From contig JAODLY010000035.1 in the NCBI GenBank assembly GCA_025464445.1, forward strand, positions 1 through 48,640: 48,640 nucleotides of DNA, in the 5' to 3' direction. The translations under genes and the position numbers were made by a program. Below the pieces are notes generated by a model. The model saw only the letters and a list, made by a program, of their open reading frames with translations. It was not told where the DNA came from and ran no database searches. The stretch comes from Rhodoglobus sp. (GTDB lineage Bacteria; Actinomycetota; Actinomycetes; Actinomycetales; Microbacteriaceae). Below are positions 38,316 through 46,866 of this stretch, one piece after another (within the stretch, counting starts at the first letter, position 1; every line of letters begins with the position of its first letter).

Positions 38316-39623
38316 CTACGCGTACACCGTCGGGATGACCGGTTCGCCGCGGCCGAGGCGGAAGGCCTCGTCGGGCAGCTCGGCGATCGCCTCCTCGTGG
38401 TGCTCGCGCGCGAGGGTGGTTCCGGCGGCGCCGAGATAGCGCTCATCAGCGACACCGCCAGTGACGAGCTGGACGAGAAGCTGGCGTTCCCCGCTCGTGG
38501 CCGTTGACGGCTCGTCGACGTAGATGGTTTCCGCGCTCGCGACAGAGCCGCGCAGGCTGCGAACCGGATACTTGCGGCCGGCGATCGTCGCCTTGTCCTG
38601 TGACTTCTTCGCGACGCTGACCCAGTCGCCCGCGGCATCCCGGTGTGCGACGAGCTTGTAGACGAAGCCGGCAGCGGGAAACCCCGACCCCGTGACCACC
38701 GAGGTGCCGACGCCGTAGGAGTCGACAGGGGCCGCGCGCAAAGCCGCGATCGTGTACTCGTCGAGGTCGTTCGTCACGGTGATCCGCGTCTTCGTTGCGC
38801 CCAGGGAATCGAGCTGCCTGCGCACGGCGGCGACCTGGGCGGGCAGGTCACCGGAGTCGATGCGCACCGCGCCCAAACCGGTGCCGGCGACCTTCACGGC
38901 GAGTTCGACCGCGGCGGGGATGTCGTAGGTGTCGACGAGCAGCGTCGTGCCGGGCCCGAGCGCATCGACCTGGGCGCGGAACGCGGCCTCCTCGCTGTCG
39001 TGCAGCAGGGTGAACGAGTGGGCGGCGGTTCCCATCGTCGGGATGCCCCACCTCCTGCCCGCCTCGAGATTGCTCGTGGCGCCGAAGCCAACGATGAAAG
39101 CCGCCCGCGCTGCCGCGACCGCGGCGTGCTCGTTCGCGCGACGGGAACCCATCTCTGCGAGCGGTCGCCCGTCGGCGGCCGACACCATGCGCGCGGCCGC
39201 ACTGGCCACAGCGCTGTCGTAGTTGAGCACGCTCAGCGTGAGCGTCTCGAGGATCACTGCCTCGGCGAACGTGCCCTCGACGACGAGGATGGGCGAGCCC
39301 GGAAAGTAGGTGTCGCCTTCCCGGTAGCCCCAGATGTTGCCCGAGAAACTGTAGTTCGCAAGCCAGTCGAGGGTGGCGGCGTCGACGACATCGTTGTCGC
39401 GCAGGTAGGCGAGTTCGGCATCCTGGAAACGGAAATCCGCGATCGCTTCGAGCAGGCGGCCTGTGCCGGCGACGACGCCGTAGTGGCGCCCATCGGGCAG
39501 TCGCCGCGCGAAGACCTCGAATATGCATTCGCGACCTGCAGTGCCCGACCGCAGGGCGGCATCCACCATGGTGAGTTCGTAGCGGTCGGTCAGTAAAGCG
39601 GTGCTGTGCAGCGCTGTGCTCAT
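38316..39623 (-). CDS. pncB: Nicotinate phosphoribosyltransferase
   Basis: 435 residues. NAPRTase features: LLTDRYELTM at the start, the phosphorylatable active-site His202 in GTAAHSFTLLH, RIDSGDLPAQV for PRPP binding, and VGTSVVTGSG. It makes nicotinate mononucleotide from nicotinate, PRPP and ATP for NAD salvage; nadE at 12840 performs the last step of the same pathway. ATG 39623 is the start; the 3' end faces DUF3039 across 100 bp that hold nothing convincing. Confidence 0.95.
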   Translation of the reverse strand: MSTALHSTALLTDRYELTMVDAALRSGTAGRECIFEVFARRLPDGRHYGVVAGTGRLLEAIADFRFQDAELAYLRDNDVVDAATLDWLANYSFSGNIWGYREGDTYFPGSPILVVEGTFAEAVILETLTLSVLNYDSAVASAAARMVSAADGRPLAEMGSRRANEHAAVAAARAAFIVGFGATSNLEAGRRWGIPTMGTAAHSFTLLHDSEEAAFRAQVDALGPGTTLLVDTYDIPAAVELAVKVAGTGLGAVRIDSGDLPAQVAAVRRQLDSLGATKTRITVTNDLDEYTIAALRAAPVDSYGVGTSVVTGSGFPAAGFVYKLVAHRDAAGDWVSVAKKSQDKATIAGRKYPVRSLRGSVASAETIYVDEPSTATSGERQLLVQLVTGGVADERYLGAAGTTLAREHHEEAIAELPDEAFRLGRGEPVIPTVYA

Positions 39624-39650
39624 GGAATGAGGCTACCAAGCGCCTGCCGG

Positions 39651-39656
39651 TAGGCT
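39651..39656 (+). promoter_or_regulatory. -10 box of a leaderless promoter (murI)
   Basis: TAGGCT ends 6 nt before GTG 39663; no RBS is present. Confidence 0.5.
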
Positions 39657-39662
39657 TTCGGG

Positions 39663-40499
39663 GTGAGCAACGCCCCAATCGGAGTCTTCGACAGCGGCGT
39701 CGGGGGCCTCACGGTGGCTCGCGCGATCATCGACCAACTGCCGCGGGAGTCGATCCTCTATGTCGGCGACACCGCCCACTCGCCGTACGGGCCGAAGCCG
39801 ATCGCCGAAGTGCGCGAATACGCGCTCGCCGTCATGGACGACCTCGCCGCCGAAGGCGTCAAGCTGCTCGTGATCGCCTGCAACACCGCCTCTGCCGCAA
39901 TGCTCCGGGATGCCCGTGAGCGCTTCACCGGCGGCTACGGCATCCCCGTGGTCGAGGTGATCCAGCCCGCTGTCAGGGCAGCGGTGCGCCAGACCAGGAA
40001 CAGCAGGGTCGGGGTGATCGGTACCGTCGGCACCATCAAGTCGATGGCGTACGAGGATGCGTTTGCCGCGGCATCCGGGCTCGAATTGTTCACGATGGCC
40101 TGCCCGCGCTTCGTCGAGTTCGTGGAGGCCGGCATCACGAGCGGGTCTGAACTCTTCGCCGTCGCCGAGGAATACCTCGCACCGCTGAAGGCGGCGGACA
40201 TCGATACGCTCGTGCTCGGCTGCACGCACTACCCGCTCATGTCTGCGGCGATCCAGTACGTGATGGGCGACGGCGTGACCCTCGTGTCGAGTGCGGGGGA
40301 GACGGCCTTCGATGTCTATCGCACGCTCGTGGCCCACGACCTCGAACGCGATGCCGGCGCGCCCAGCTACGCCTTCGAGGCCACCGGCCCCGATAAGGAC
40401 GCGTTCAAGAAGCTCGCCTCCCGCTTTCTCGGCCCCGAGGTCGTGACTGTCGAGAACTTCGACACCGGATCCATCCATCTACCCAGGAGACAACAATGA
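39663..40499 (+). CDS. murI: Glutamate racemase
   Basis: 278 residues. Catalytic cysteines Cys73 (ACNTASA) and Cys187 (GCTHYP) with Asp10-Ser11 and His189. It supplies D-glutamate for peptidoglycan. GTG start, probably leaderless. Its stop overlaps the rph start (ATGA, 40496-40499), forming the operon murI-rph-rdgB. Confidence 0.96.
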   Translation: MSNAPIGVFDSGVGGLTVARAIIDQLPRESILYVGDTAHSPYGPKPIAEVREYALAVMDDLAAEGVKLLVIACNTASAAMLRDARERFTGGYGIPVVEVIQPAVRAAVRQTRNSRVGVIGTVGTIKSMAYEDAFAAASGLELFTMACPRFVEFVEAGITSGSELFAVAEEYLAPLKAADIDTLVLGCTHYPLMSAAIQYVMGDGVTLVSSAGETAFDVYRTLVAHDLERDAGAPSYAFEATGPDKDAFKKLASRFLGPEVVTVENFDTGSIHLPRRQQ

Positions 40500-41221
40500 C
40501 CCGAGCGGACGGCCGCGAGGCAAACGAATTGCGCCCAGTGACGATCGAGCGCGGCTGGAGCGAGCAGGCCGAAGGCAGCGCCCTCATCTCCTTCGGGCGC
40601 ACGAGGGTGCTGTGCACGGCGTCGTTCACGAACGGCGTGCCGCGCTGGCTTGCGGGCAAGGGCAAAGGCTGGGTCACCGCCGAATACGCGATGCTGCCGC
40701 GCTCCACTAACGACAGGATGGACCGCGAGTCGGTCAAAGGCAGGATCGGCGGCCGCACCCACGAGATCTCCCGGCTCGTCGGCCGTTCGCTCAGGGCCGT
40801 CATCGATACGAAGGCGCTCGGCGAAAACACCATAGTGATCGACTGCGACGTGCTGCAGGCCGACGGGGGCACCCGCACCGCCGCGATCACGGGCGCCTAC
40901 GTCGCCCTCGCCGACGCGATCGAGTGGGGCCGCACGAAGGGGTTCATCGGCAAGAACGCGAAGGCGCTGCACGACAGCGTGGCCGCCGTGAGTGTCGGCA
41001 TCATCGACGGCGAACCGCTGCTCGACCTCGCCTACGTCGAGGATGTGCGCGCCGAGACCGACATGAACGTCGTCGTCACCGGCCGGGGCCTGTTCGTCGA
41101 GGTGCAGGGAACGGCGGAGGGCGCACCATTCGACCGCCGCGAACTCGATGCGCTGCTCGACCTCGCTGTCGGCGGCGCCGCCGACCTCACCGCGCTGCAG
41201 GTCGCAACCCTCGCCTCATGA
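40496..41221 (+). CDS. rph: Ribonuclease PH
   Basis: 241 residues, full length. Landmarks: [31 protein letters not shown], the RSLRAV segment with phosphate-binding Arg, and [20 protein letters not shown] (each quoted in part). A phosphorolytic 3'-5' exonuclease that trims tRNA 3' ends, needed because CCA is not encoded in the tRNAs of this window. AGGAG lies 8-9 nt before ATG 40496. Overlaps rdgB by ATGA (41218-41221). Confidence 0.96.
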   Translation: MTRADGREANELRPVTIERGWSEQAEGSALISFGRTRVLCTASFTNGVPRWLAGKGKGWVTAEYAMLPRSTNDRMDRESVKGRIGGRTHEISRLVGRSLRAVIDTKALGENTIVIDCDVLQADGGTRTAAITGAYVALADAIEWGRTKGFIGKNAKALHDSVAAVSVGIIDGEPLLDLAYVEDVRAETDMNVVVTGRGLFVEVQGTAEGAPFDRRELDALLDLAVGGAADLTALQVATLAS

Positions 41222-41817
41222 CCGTGCAGCTCGTGCTCGCCACCCACAACGCCCACAAGGTGGAGGAGCTGCGACGCATCCTCGGCCCCGCGCTCGACGG
41301 CATCGAGCTGCTCGGCTACGAGGGTCCTGAGCCGGTAGAGGATGGCGCGACATTCGAGGCCAACGCGCTGATCAAGGCGCGCGCGGCATCCGAATACACG
41401 GGCCTGCCCGCGATCGCTGACGACTCGGGTATCTCGGTCGATGCCCTCGGGGGCGCGCCGGGCATCCACTCGGCCAGGTACGCACAGCTTGTGAAAGGCA
41501 CGCCCCGGGATGACGCGGACAACGTAGCACTGCTGCTCGAGACCCTCGGCGCCACCGCCGACCGCGCCGCGCACTTCACCTGCGCCGCCGCCCTCGTCTA
41601 CGGCGGGTTCGAGCACGTCGAACTCGGCATCTGGCCGGGTTCCGTGCTGTACGAGCCGAGCGGGCCGAACGGCTTCGGCTACGACCCGATATTCCAGCCG
41701 GTGGGGCTCTCGGTGAGCTCGGCGCAGCTGAGCCCGGACGAGAAGAACGCCATAAGCCACCGGGCCCGCGCCTTCGCGGCGATCATGCCGATCGTACGGC
41801 GCGAGCTCCTGCCCTGA
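41218..41817 (+). CDS. rdgB: dITP/XTP pyrophosphatase (RdgB/HAM1)
   Basis: 199 residues. Landmarks: [14 protein letters not shown] at the N-terminus, [26 protein letters not shown] and SHRARAF near the end. Hydrolyses non-canonical purine NTPs to keep them out of nucleic acids. ATG 41218 overlaps the rph stop and has no clear RBS of its own, so translation depends on coupling. Confidence 0.95.
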   Translation: MTVQLVLATHNAHKVEELRRILGPALDGIELLGYEGPEPVEDGATFEANALIKARAASEYTGLPAIADDSGISVDALGGAPGIHSARYAQLVKGTPRDDADNVALLLETLGATADRAAHFTCAAALVYGGFEHVELGIWPGSVLYEPSGPNGFGYDPIFQPVGLSVSSAQLSPDEKNAISHRARAFAAIMPIVRRELLP

Positions 41818-41870
41818 GTTGCGGACTTTCGCCCCGATCTGCCCCACGAGGACCGGCGAAACTCCGCAAC
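41816..41870. repeat. Long inverted repeat after rdgB, possible terminator
   Basis: GAGTTGCGGACTTTCGCC (41816-41833) pairs with GGCGAAACTCCGCAACT (41855-41871) over about 17 bp with one mismatch and a 21-nt loop. The right arm is also the first copy of the direct repeats that follow. The left arm starts within the rdgB stop codon. No U-tract follows. Confidence 0.6.
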
Positions 41871-41965
41871 TGACGACGGGGCGTAGCCCAGGGGGCGAAA
41901 CTCCGCAACTGACGACGGGGCGTCGCGCCAAGGGGGCGAAACTCCGCAACGTGACGACGGGGCGC
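41855..41965. repeat. Three direct repeats before the NRAMP gene
   Basis: GGCGAAACTCCGCAAC occurs at 41855, 41894 and 41935, each followed by TGACGACGGGGCG (the third with one extra G). The periods are 39 and 41 bp, with variable spacers (TAGCCCAGGG, TCGCGCCAAGGG). The last copy runs straight into the TAATAT -10 box (41966-41971). Low-complexity duplication of an intergenic element; possible regulatory sites, though they do not look like DtxR boxes. Confidence 0.8.
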
Positions 41966-41977
41966 TAATATTTCGGT

Positions 41978-43225
41978 GTGCCGAAATTCGCGGATGCCGT
42001 GGGGACGAGGCCGCCGAGAACTCGCGCGACACTGCTCGCGCTCGGCCCCGCGTTCGTCGCGGCTATCGCCTACGTCGACCCCGGCAATGTCGCGGCGAAC
42101 CTGACGGCGGGCGCCCGCTACGGCTACCTTCTGCTGTGGGTGCTCGTCGTCGCGAACGCGATCGCGGTACTCGTGCAGTACCAGTCGGCGAAGCTCGGGA
42201 TCGTCACCGGCCGCAGCCTGCCCGAGCTGCTCGGCGAGCGGTTGCGGGACGGCCCGCGGCGGGCGTACTGGGTTCAGGCCGAGCTCGTGGCCGCCGCGAC
42301 CGACATCGCGGAAGTGCTGGGCGGTGCGATCGCGCTGCACCTGTTGTTCGGCATCCCGTTGCTCGTCGGCGGTGTCATCGTCGGGGTCGCGTCGATGGGC
42401 CTGCTGCTCGTGCAGACCCACAGGGGCCAGCGTTCGTTCGAGATCGTCATCGTCGCCCTGCTCGCGGTGATCGTTGCCGGTTTCGTCACTGGGCTGTTCT
42501 TCAGCGGGCTCGACCCGGCCCAGGCGGTCGCTGGCATCGTTCCGAGGTTCGAGGGCACCGACTCCGTGCTGCTGGCCACGAGCATGCTCGGCGCGACGGT
42601 GATGCCGCACGCGATCTACCTGCACTCGGCGCTCGCGCGGGACAGGCACGGCAAGTCAGACGACCCGGTGCGCATATTCTGGCTGCTGCGCGCCACCCGG
42701 TTCGACGTCGGCGGGGCGTTGTTCGTGGCGGGGGCGGTGAACATCGCGATGCTGCTGCTCGCGGCATCCAGCCTGCGGGGCGTCGGCGGAACCGACACGA
42801 TCGAAGGCGCGCACGCCGCGGTCGTCGCCACCCTCGGACCGGCGATCGGGGTGATCTTCGCCGTCGGGCTGCTCGCGTCCGGGCTGGCTTCGACGAGCGT
42901 CGGCACGTACGCGGGATCCGCGATCATGGGCGGGCTGCTCAAGCTGCGGGTGCCGCTGGTTACCCGCAGGGCGGTGACGCTCATCCCCGCACTCGTGGTG
43001 CTCGGCATCGGGTTCGACCCGACCCGCGCGCTCGTGTTAAGCCAGGTGGTGCTGAGTTTCGGCATCCCGTTCGCGCTCGTACCGCTCGTGTTCTGCGCGA
43101 GCTCGAAGACGATCATGGGGCAGTTCGCCAATGCGACCTGGCTGCGCTGGGCCGGCTGGATCTCGGCCGGGCTCATCACCGTGCTCAACGTCGTGCTCAT
43201 CGTGCTCGTGGTCGGTGCCACATGA
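41978..43225 (+). CDS. mntH: NRAMP-family divalent metal transporter
   Basis: 415 residues, about 11 TM helices. TM1 carries the metal-site motif DPGN (34-37) and TM6 carries MPH (209-211). These residues coordinate Mn2+ or Fe2+ in NRAMP proteins. GTG 41978 lies 6 nt after TAATAT, so the mRNA should be leaderless. Its stop overlaps the start of the DtxR-type regulator (ATGA, 43222-43225), which fits Mn-controlled uptake. Confidence 0.94.
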   Translation: MPKFADAVGTRPPRTRATLLALGPAFVAAIAYVDPGNVAANLTAGARYGYLLLWVLVVANAIAVLVQYQSAKLGIVTGRSLPELLGERLRDGPRRAYWVQAELVAAATDIAEVLGGAIALHLLFGIPLLVGGVIVGVASMGLLLVQTHRGQRSFEIVIVALLAVIVAGFVTGLFFSGLDPAQAVAGIVPRFEGTDSVLLATSMLGATVMPHAIYLHSALARDRHGKSDDPVRIFWLLRATRFDVGGALFVAGAVNIAMLLLAASSLRGVGGTDTIEGAHAAVVATLGPAIGVIFAVGLLASGLASTSVGTYAGSAIMGGLLKLRVPLVTRRAVTLIPALVVLGIGFDPTRALVLSQVVLSFGIPFALVPLVFCASSKTIMGQFANATWLRWAGWISAGLITVLNVVLIVLVVGAT

Positions 43226-43818
43226 CCGGGCCCGTTGTCGAGGATTACGTGAAGGTCATCTACGCCCACACCGAGTGGCAGGCCGAGCCCATCACGTCGA
43301 CGGCACTCGCCGCCCGGCTGGGGCTCGCCGCGTCATCCGTCACCGAGATGGTGAAAAAACTCTCGACCCAGGGGCTGGTCAGCCACGAGCCGTACGGTGC
43401 GATCGAACTGACCCGGGATGGCACGGCGCTCGCCCTGCGCATGGTGCGCCGCCACCGGCTGATCGAGACCTGGCTCGTGCAGCACTTCGCCTACTCATGG
43501 GACGAGGTGCACGACGAGGCGGAAATCCTCGAGCACGCACTCAGCGACCGGCTGCTGGACGCCATCGACGACGAGCTCGGCCGCCCTGCTCGAGACCCGC
43601 ACGGCGACCCGATCCCATCCCGGGATGGCAGCATCGTGCGCCCGGACGCCGTGCTGCTCGCCGATGCGCCCGCCGGCGGACGCGTCGTGCGCATCAGCGA
43701 CAGGAACCCCGCCCTGTTGCGCGAGCTCGAATCCCGCGGGGTCGTTCTCGACGCAATTGTGCGGCCAGGCGACCTCGGCGCCGAAGCCCTCGCATCCATC
43801 TGGGTGGCGACCGCTTAA
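43222..43818 (+). CDS. DtxR/MntR-family metal-dependent repressor
   Basis: 198 residues. Winged helix (about 5-65), dimerisation helices (75-140) and a partial C-terminal SH3/FeoA-like domain. Metal ligands resemble MntR: Asp8, His78, Glu101, Glu104 and His105. Glu101 stands where DtxR and IdeR have Cys102, favouring Mn2+ over Fe2+. MntR's Glu11 is Lys here. Coupled to the transporter gene, it probably represses it when Mn is plentiful. Confidence 0.88.
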   Translation: MTGPVVEDYVKVIYAHTEWQAEPITSTALAARLGLAASSVTEMVKKLSTQGLVSHEPYGAIELTRDGTALALRMVRRHRLIETWLVQHFAYSWDEVHDEAEILEHALSDRLLDAIDDELGRPARDPHGDPIPSRDGSIVRPDAVLLADAPAGGRVVRISDRNPALLRELESRGVVLDAIVRPGDLGAEALASIWVATA

Positions 43819-43827
43819 GGTTGATTC

Positions 43828-44364
43828 GTGCCTGAATCCGCTGTACCGGTAGACCTTCCCATCGAGAAACGCCTCGCGGCGGCCGTCGAACTCTACGGCG
43901 AAGCCGTTGTCGTGCGGCGGTGCATCTCGCTGCTCGCCGGTAACAATGAGGGCGAAGACTTCCTGCTGTTCGTCGGTGGCGATCATGCCCGAGGCATCCT
44001 CGATGGCGCGCCGGTGCTGTACTGGCCGGAATTGTGGGGCACGCGAGCGCTGCTCTACGTTTGGGACGACTCCGCCGAGGAGGCAGTATCGGCGGCGATG
44101 GCCAACCAGGCGTGGCGGGTGCGGGAGATGGGGGCGCGGGTCGCCGCCGCCAGGAAGCTGCGGCAGTTCTCCGCTGTGGTGTCTGCCTTACTCACCGACG
44201 AGGTGGCCAGGGTCAGGGCGACGGCCGCGCGATCGCTCGGCGAACTGGGCACGCTTGGCGATGTGGATGCGCTACGCCAGCTGCTGAAAGATCCGGAGAT
44301 CGATGTGCGCCGCGGAGCCCAACAGGGCATCGATGCGCTCAGGAAGCGGTTCCCCGCGGCGTAA
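43828..44364 (+). CDS. HEAT-repeat protein
   Basis: 178 residues. C-terminal half has HEAT-like helical repeats: VRATAARSLGELGTLGDVDALRQLLKD and VRRGAQQGIDALRKRF, with a weaker repeat before them. The N-terminal part (IEKRLAAAVELYGEAVVVRRCISLLAG) is helical too. Function unknown; scaffold likely. TAAGGT lies 6 nt before GTG 43828 (leaderless). Convergent with the DedA gene, with only 6 bp between stops. Confidence 0.8.
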   Translation: MPESAVPVDLPIEKRLAAAVELYGEAVVVRRCISLLAGNNEGEDFLLFVGGDHARGILDGAPVLYWPELWGTRALLYVWDDSAEEAVSAAMANQAWRVREMGARVAAARKLRQFSAVVSALLTDEVARVRATAARSLGELGTLGDVDALRQLLKDPEIDVRRGAQQGIDALRKRFPAA

Positions 44365-44370
44365 TGCGGG

Positions 44371-45093
44371 CTATTCGGCGTTCTTGGGCTTGTTGTCGAG
44401 ATCGAGTACGAGGGCCTGGGCTGCCGCGTCATCCAGCGCCGCACTGCGCATGCGGCGCGAGGCGAGGGCCGCCTTGATGGTGTGGTACGCCGTCGGGATC
44501 ACCGCGATGAGCACTGCTGCCAGCAGGATCAGGTCGATGTATTGCACGACGAAGTCGCGCACCGGCGGGATGTGTCCGATGAGGAAACCCACATACGTGA
44601 CGCCGGCACCCCAGATCATGGCGCCGACGAAGTTGAAGAGCGAGTACTTGCGGTAGCTCATGTGTCCCACGCCCGCAGCGACCGGGGCGAATGTGCGCAC
44701 GATGGGCACGAAGCGGGCGATGACGATCGCCCAGACGCCGTACTTTTCGAAGAAGGCGTTGGTGCGTTTGACATTGGCGACGGAGAAGAAGCCGCTCTCT
44801 CTGCGCTCGAAAATGCGGGGGCCGGCCTTGTGGCCTATCAGGTAGCCGACCTCACCGCCGATGAAGGCGGCCACCCCGATCGCGAGGCACACCCACCAGA
44901 TGTCGATCTTGAGATGGCCTTCGCTCGCGAGCACCCCCGAGATGATGAGCAGGGTGTCGCCGGGCAACACGAAACCGACCAGCAGGCCGGTCTCCGCGAA
45001 GACGATTATGCAGACCCCGAGCAACGCGAACGCGCCGAAACTCGTGATGAGGCTCTGCGGGTCGAGCCAGGGGATGAGTGCGGCGGCTACCAC
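44371..45093 (-). CDS. DedA-family membrane protein
   Basis: 240 residues, four to six TM helices. The DedA/SNARE-associated pattern is clear: AETGLLVGFVLPGDTLLIISG, GGEVGYLIGHKAG, the amphipathic GPRIFERRE turn, and IARFVPIVRTFAPVAAGVGHM (shown in pieces). Family members are membrane lipid scramblases or needed for envelope homeostasis. GGAG lies 8 nt before GTG 45093. Confidence 0.92.
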   Translation of the reverse strand: MVAAALIPWLDPQSLITSFGAFALLGVCIIVFAETGLLVGFVLPGDTLLIISGVLASEGHLKIDIWWVCLAIGVAAFIGGEVGYLIGHKAGPRIFERRESGFFSVANVKRTNAFFEKYGVWAIVIARFVPIVRTFAPVAAGVGHMSYRKYSLFNFVGAMIWGAGVTYVGFLIGHIPPVRDFVVQYIDLILLAAVLIAVIPTAYHTIKAALASRRMRSAALDDAAAQALVLDLDNKPKNAE

Positions 45094-45253
45094 GGAAGCA
45101 ACTCCAAGTCGTCTGTCGCCGACCTACAGGAACCGGCGTTTGGTCTAGGGTACCCGTTCGCGCTGGGACAGTGGTGACGAACGCCGGGCAGGCGTATGCT
45201 CGCCTCGCAACTAACCTGAAAACGCTTCTCTATTGATGAAAGCTGGAAAAGTC

Positions 45254-45715
45254 ATGGGCATGTTCGACAATCTTCCCGGCACGGGCGCCCCGGCGGGCGG
45301 CGACTGGGCAAAGCAGGCGGCCGAGGCGCAGGCTGCGGCCGACGCGATGCTCAAGAGTTCCGGATACGCGGGCGGGCTGGCGGATCCCGCCGCGATGGAT
45401 GTCACGCAGCTGACCGCCGACCGTGCGGCCATCGAGGCCCAGGCGCACGAACAGAACCGCATCCTCACCGTCGGGTCCCCGGCGACGCTCACCATCGTGG
45501 GCAAGACGGACACCGGCGAGAAGGCGGGCGGCAACCCCGTCTACCTGCTCGAGCTCAAGGTGGAGCCCGAGGGCGGCACGGCCTACACGGTCAAGAAGAA
45601 GGAGATCATCTCCTCCGTCGCACTCGCCGGTTACGCGGACGGAACGAGCATGGCCGGCCGCATCGACCCCGCCGACAAAGACGCCGTCGCGTTCGGCGAC
45701 AAGCCCTTCAGGTAG
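45254..45715 (+). CDS. Small protein, paralogue of the next gene
   Basis: 153 residues. N-terminal helical, Ala-rich part (WAKQAAEAQAAADAMLKSSGY), then a beta-rich domain (about 75-150): TDTGEKAGGNPVYLLELKVEP, a KEIISSVALAGYADG helix, and GRIDPADKDAVAFG. The same domain occurs in the following gene. No signal peptide; family not recognised. ATG 45254 follows GGAA; ATG 45236 would add six residues. Confidence 0.65.
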   Translation: MGMFDNLPGTGAPAGGDWAKQAAEAQAAADAMLKSSGYAGGLADPAAMDVTQLTADRAAIEAQAHEQNRILTVGSPATLTIVGKTDTGEKAGGNPVYLLELKVEPEGGTAYTVKKKEIISSVALAGYADGTSMAGRIDPADKDAVAFGDKPFR

Positions 45716-45719
45716 ACCG

Positions 45720-46139
45720 ATGGGCGTACTGGATGACATGGGCCGGCTGATCGGCAACGGCCTCACCGCGCCGCTTCCCAACTTCTCGGAAAGCGTCAAG
45801 CAGGCCGCCGACCTCTCCGACCAGGCGAAGGCAGCGCAGCAGGGCGGGGTGGTGCCCGGCGCTGGTGGCTACGGCGCCAACCCGTTCGCGAACCTTGCGG
45901 CCATGAATGCCGCCATCCCGGGTTCGGGCGTCGTGACGGCGCTCACCGACACTGGCCAGAAGTTCGAGACGACGACCATCTACGACGTCTCGCTCGATGT
46001 GACCCTCGACGGCCAGCCCCCTTACCCGGTGGTGCACCGCCAGATGATCGCGGCGGCGGCCCTCGGCGGCTGGCAGGTCGGCAAGGTCATCTCGCTGCGC
46101 GTCGACCCGGTCGACAAGACAAAGGTCATGCTGGGCTAA
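45720..46139 (+). CDS. Small protein, paralogue of the previous gene
   Basis: 139 residues. Shares the upstream protein's beta domain: TDTGQKFETTTIYDVSLDV, a RQMIAAAALGGWQVG helix and LRVDPVDKTKVMLG. The N-terminal half differs, with an Ala/Gly-rich coil. Starts 4 nt after its paralogue; in-frame start at ATG 45720. Its stop is 1 nt from the 3' end of the convergent tRNA-Leu. Confidence 0.6.
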   Translation: MGVLDDMGRLIGNGLTAPLPNFSESVKQAADLSDQAKAAQQGGVVPGAGGYGANPFANLAAMNAAIPGSGVVTALTDTGQKFETTTIYDVSLDVTLDGQPPYPVVHRQMIAAAALGGWQVGKVISLRVDPVDKTKVMLG

Positions 46140-46140
46140 G

Positions 46141-46222
46141 TGCGGAAGGCGGGACTTGAACCCGCACGCTCGAAAGCACAGGAACCTAAATCCTGCGTGT
46201 CTGCCAATTTCACCACTCCCGC
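46141..46222 (-). tRNA. tRNA-Leu (anticodon TAG)
   Basis: 82-nt class II tRNA on the minus strand. Acceptor GCGGGAG / CTTCCGC with one G:T pair, anticodon loop TTTAGGT closed by CAGGA/TCCTG, long variable arm, T-arm GCGGGTTCAAGTCCCGC, discriminator A. CCA is not encoded. A TACAAT box (46238-46233) about 11 nt upstream is a likely -10. Confidence 0.93.
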
Positions 46223-46275
46223 TGGTGGGTCGATTGTACCTATGCATCGCCCGTGGAAGATGCTGTGATGGGTTC

Positions 46276-46866
46276 ATGAGCAAGGTCATCGCAGACATCA
46301 CGATGTCGCTCGACGGTTTCGTCACTGCCCGCGATCCCGACGCCGAGCACGGCCTGGGTGTGGGCGGGGAGGTGCTGCACCGCTGGGTGTTCGAGGGCAA
46401 TGCCGGGGATCAGCGAATACTCGACGCGGCGGTACAGACCGGCGCGGTCATCATGGGTCGCAACCTCTTCGACATCGTCGACGGCCCCGATGGCTGGAAC
46501 GACGAGATGGGCTACGGGGCCGAGGTTGCCGCCAAGCCGCCGGTATTCGTCGTTACTCACCACGCTCCCGACCGCGTGAGGCTGGTCGACCAGATGCACA
46601 TCGTCACCGATGGTCTCGCCTCCGCACTGAGGCAGGCGCGAGCTGCGGCCGGCGACAAGCCCGTGGTCATCATGGGCGGCGGCGCGACCATCAACGCAGC
46701 GCTATCCGCCGGCGTTGTTGACGAGCTCGTGCTGCATGTCGCGCCGGTGGTGCTGGGCAGCGGCACGCCGTTGTTTGGCGACGGCCTCGCGGTGTCACTT
46801 GAGCTCGTGGCATCCGCGTCGACGCCGTTCGCGCAGCACTTGACCTATCGCGTGCTGCCCGCCTGA
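46276..46866 (+). CDS. RibD C-terminal/DHFR-like reductase
   Basis: 196 residues. Landmarks of the RibD-C family: VIADITMSLDGFVT at the N-terminus, TGAVIMGRNLFD, VVIMGGGATINAALSAGVVDEL and VVLGSGTPLFGDG. Family members are NADPH-dependent reductases related to dihydrofolate reductase. The 3' end overlaps the convergent SDR gene by 22 bp. No clear RBS. Confidence 0.88.
   Translation: MSKVIADITMSLDGFVTARDPDAEHGLGVGGEVLHRWVFEGNAGDQRILDAAVQTGAVIMGRNLFDIVDGPDGWNDEMGYGAEVAAKPPVFVVTHHAPDRVRLVDQMHIVTDGLASALRQARAAAGDKPVVIMGGGATINAALSAGVVDELVLHVAPVVLGSGTPLFGDGLAVSLELVASASTPFAQHLTYRVLPA

Noticed and set aside
41032-41949. Minus-strand frame with repeated RPVVSCGVSP peptides
   Set aside because: The peptide repeats come from the intergenic DNA repeat before mntH; the rest is antisense to rdgB and rph.
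41855-41965. Possible CRISPR array
   Set aside because: Only three units with near-identical spacers of 23-25 nt derived from the same sequence, and no cas genes; it is a degenerate tandem repeat.
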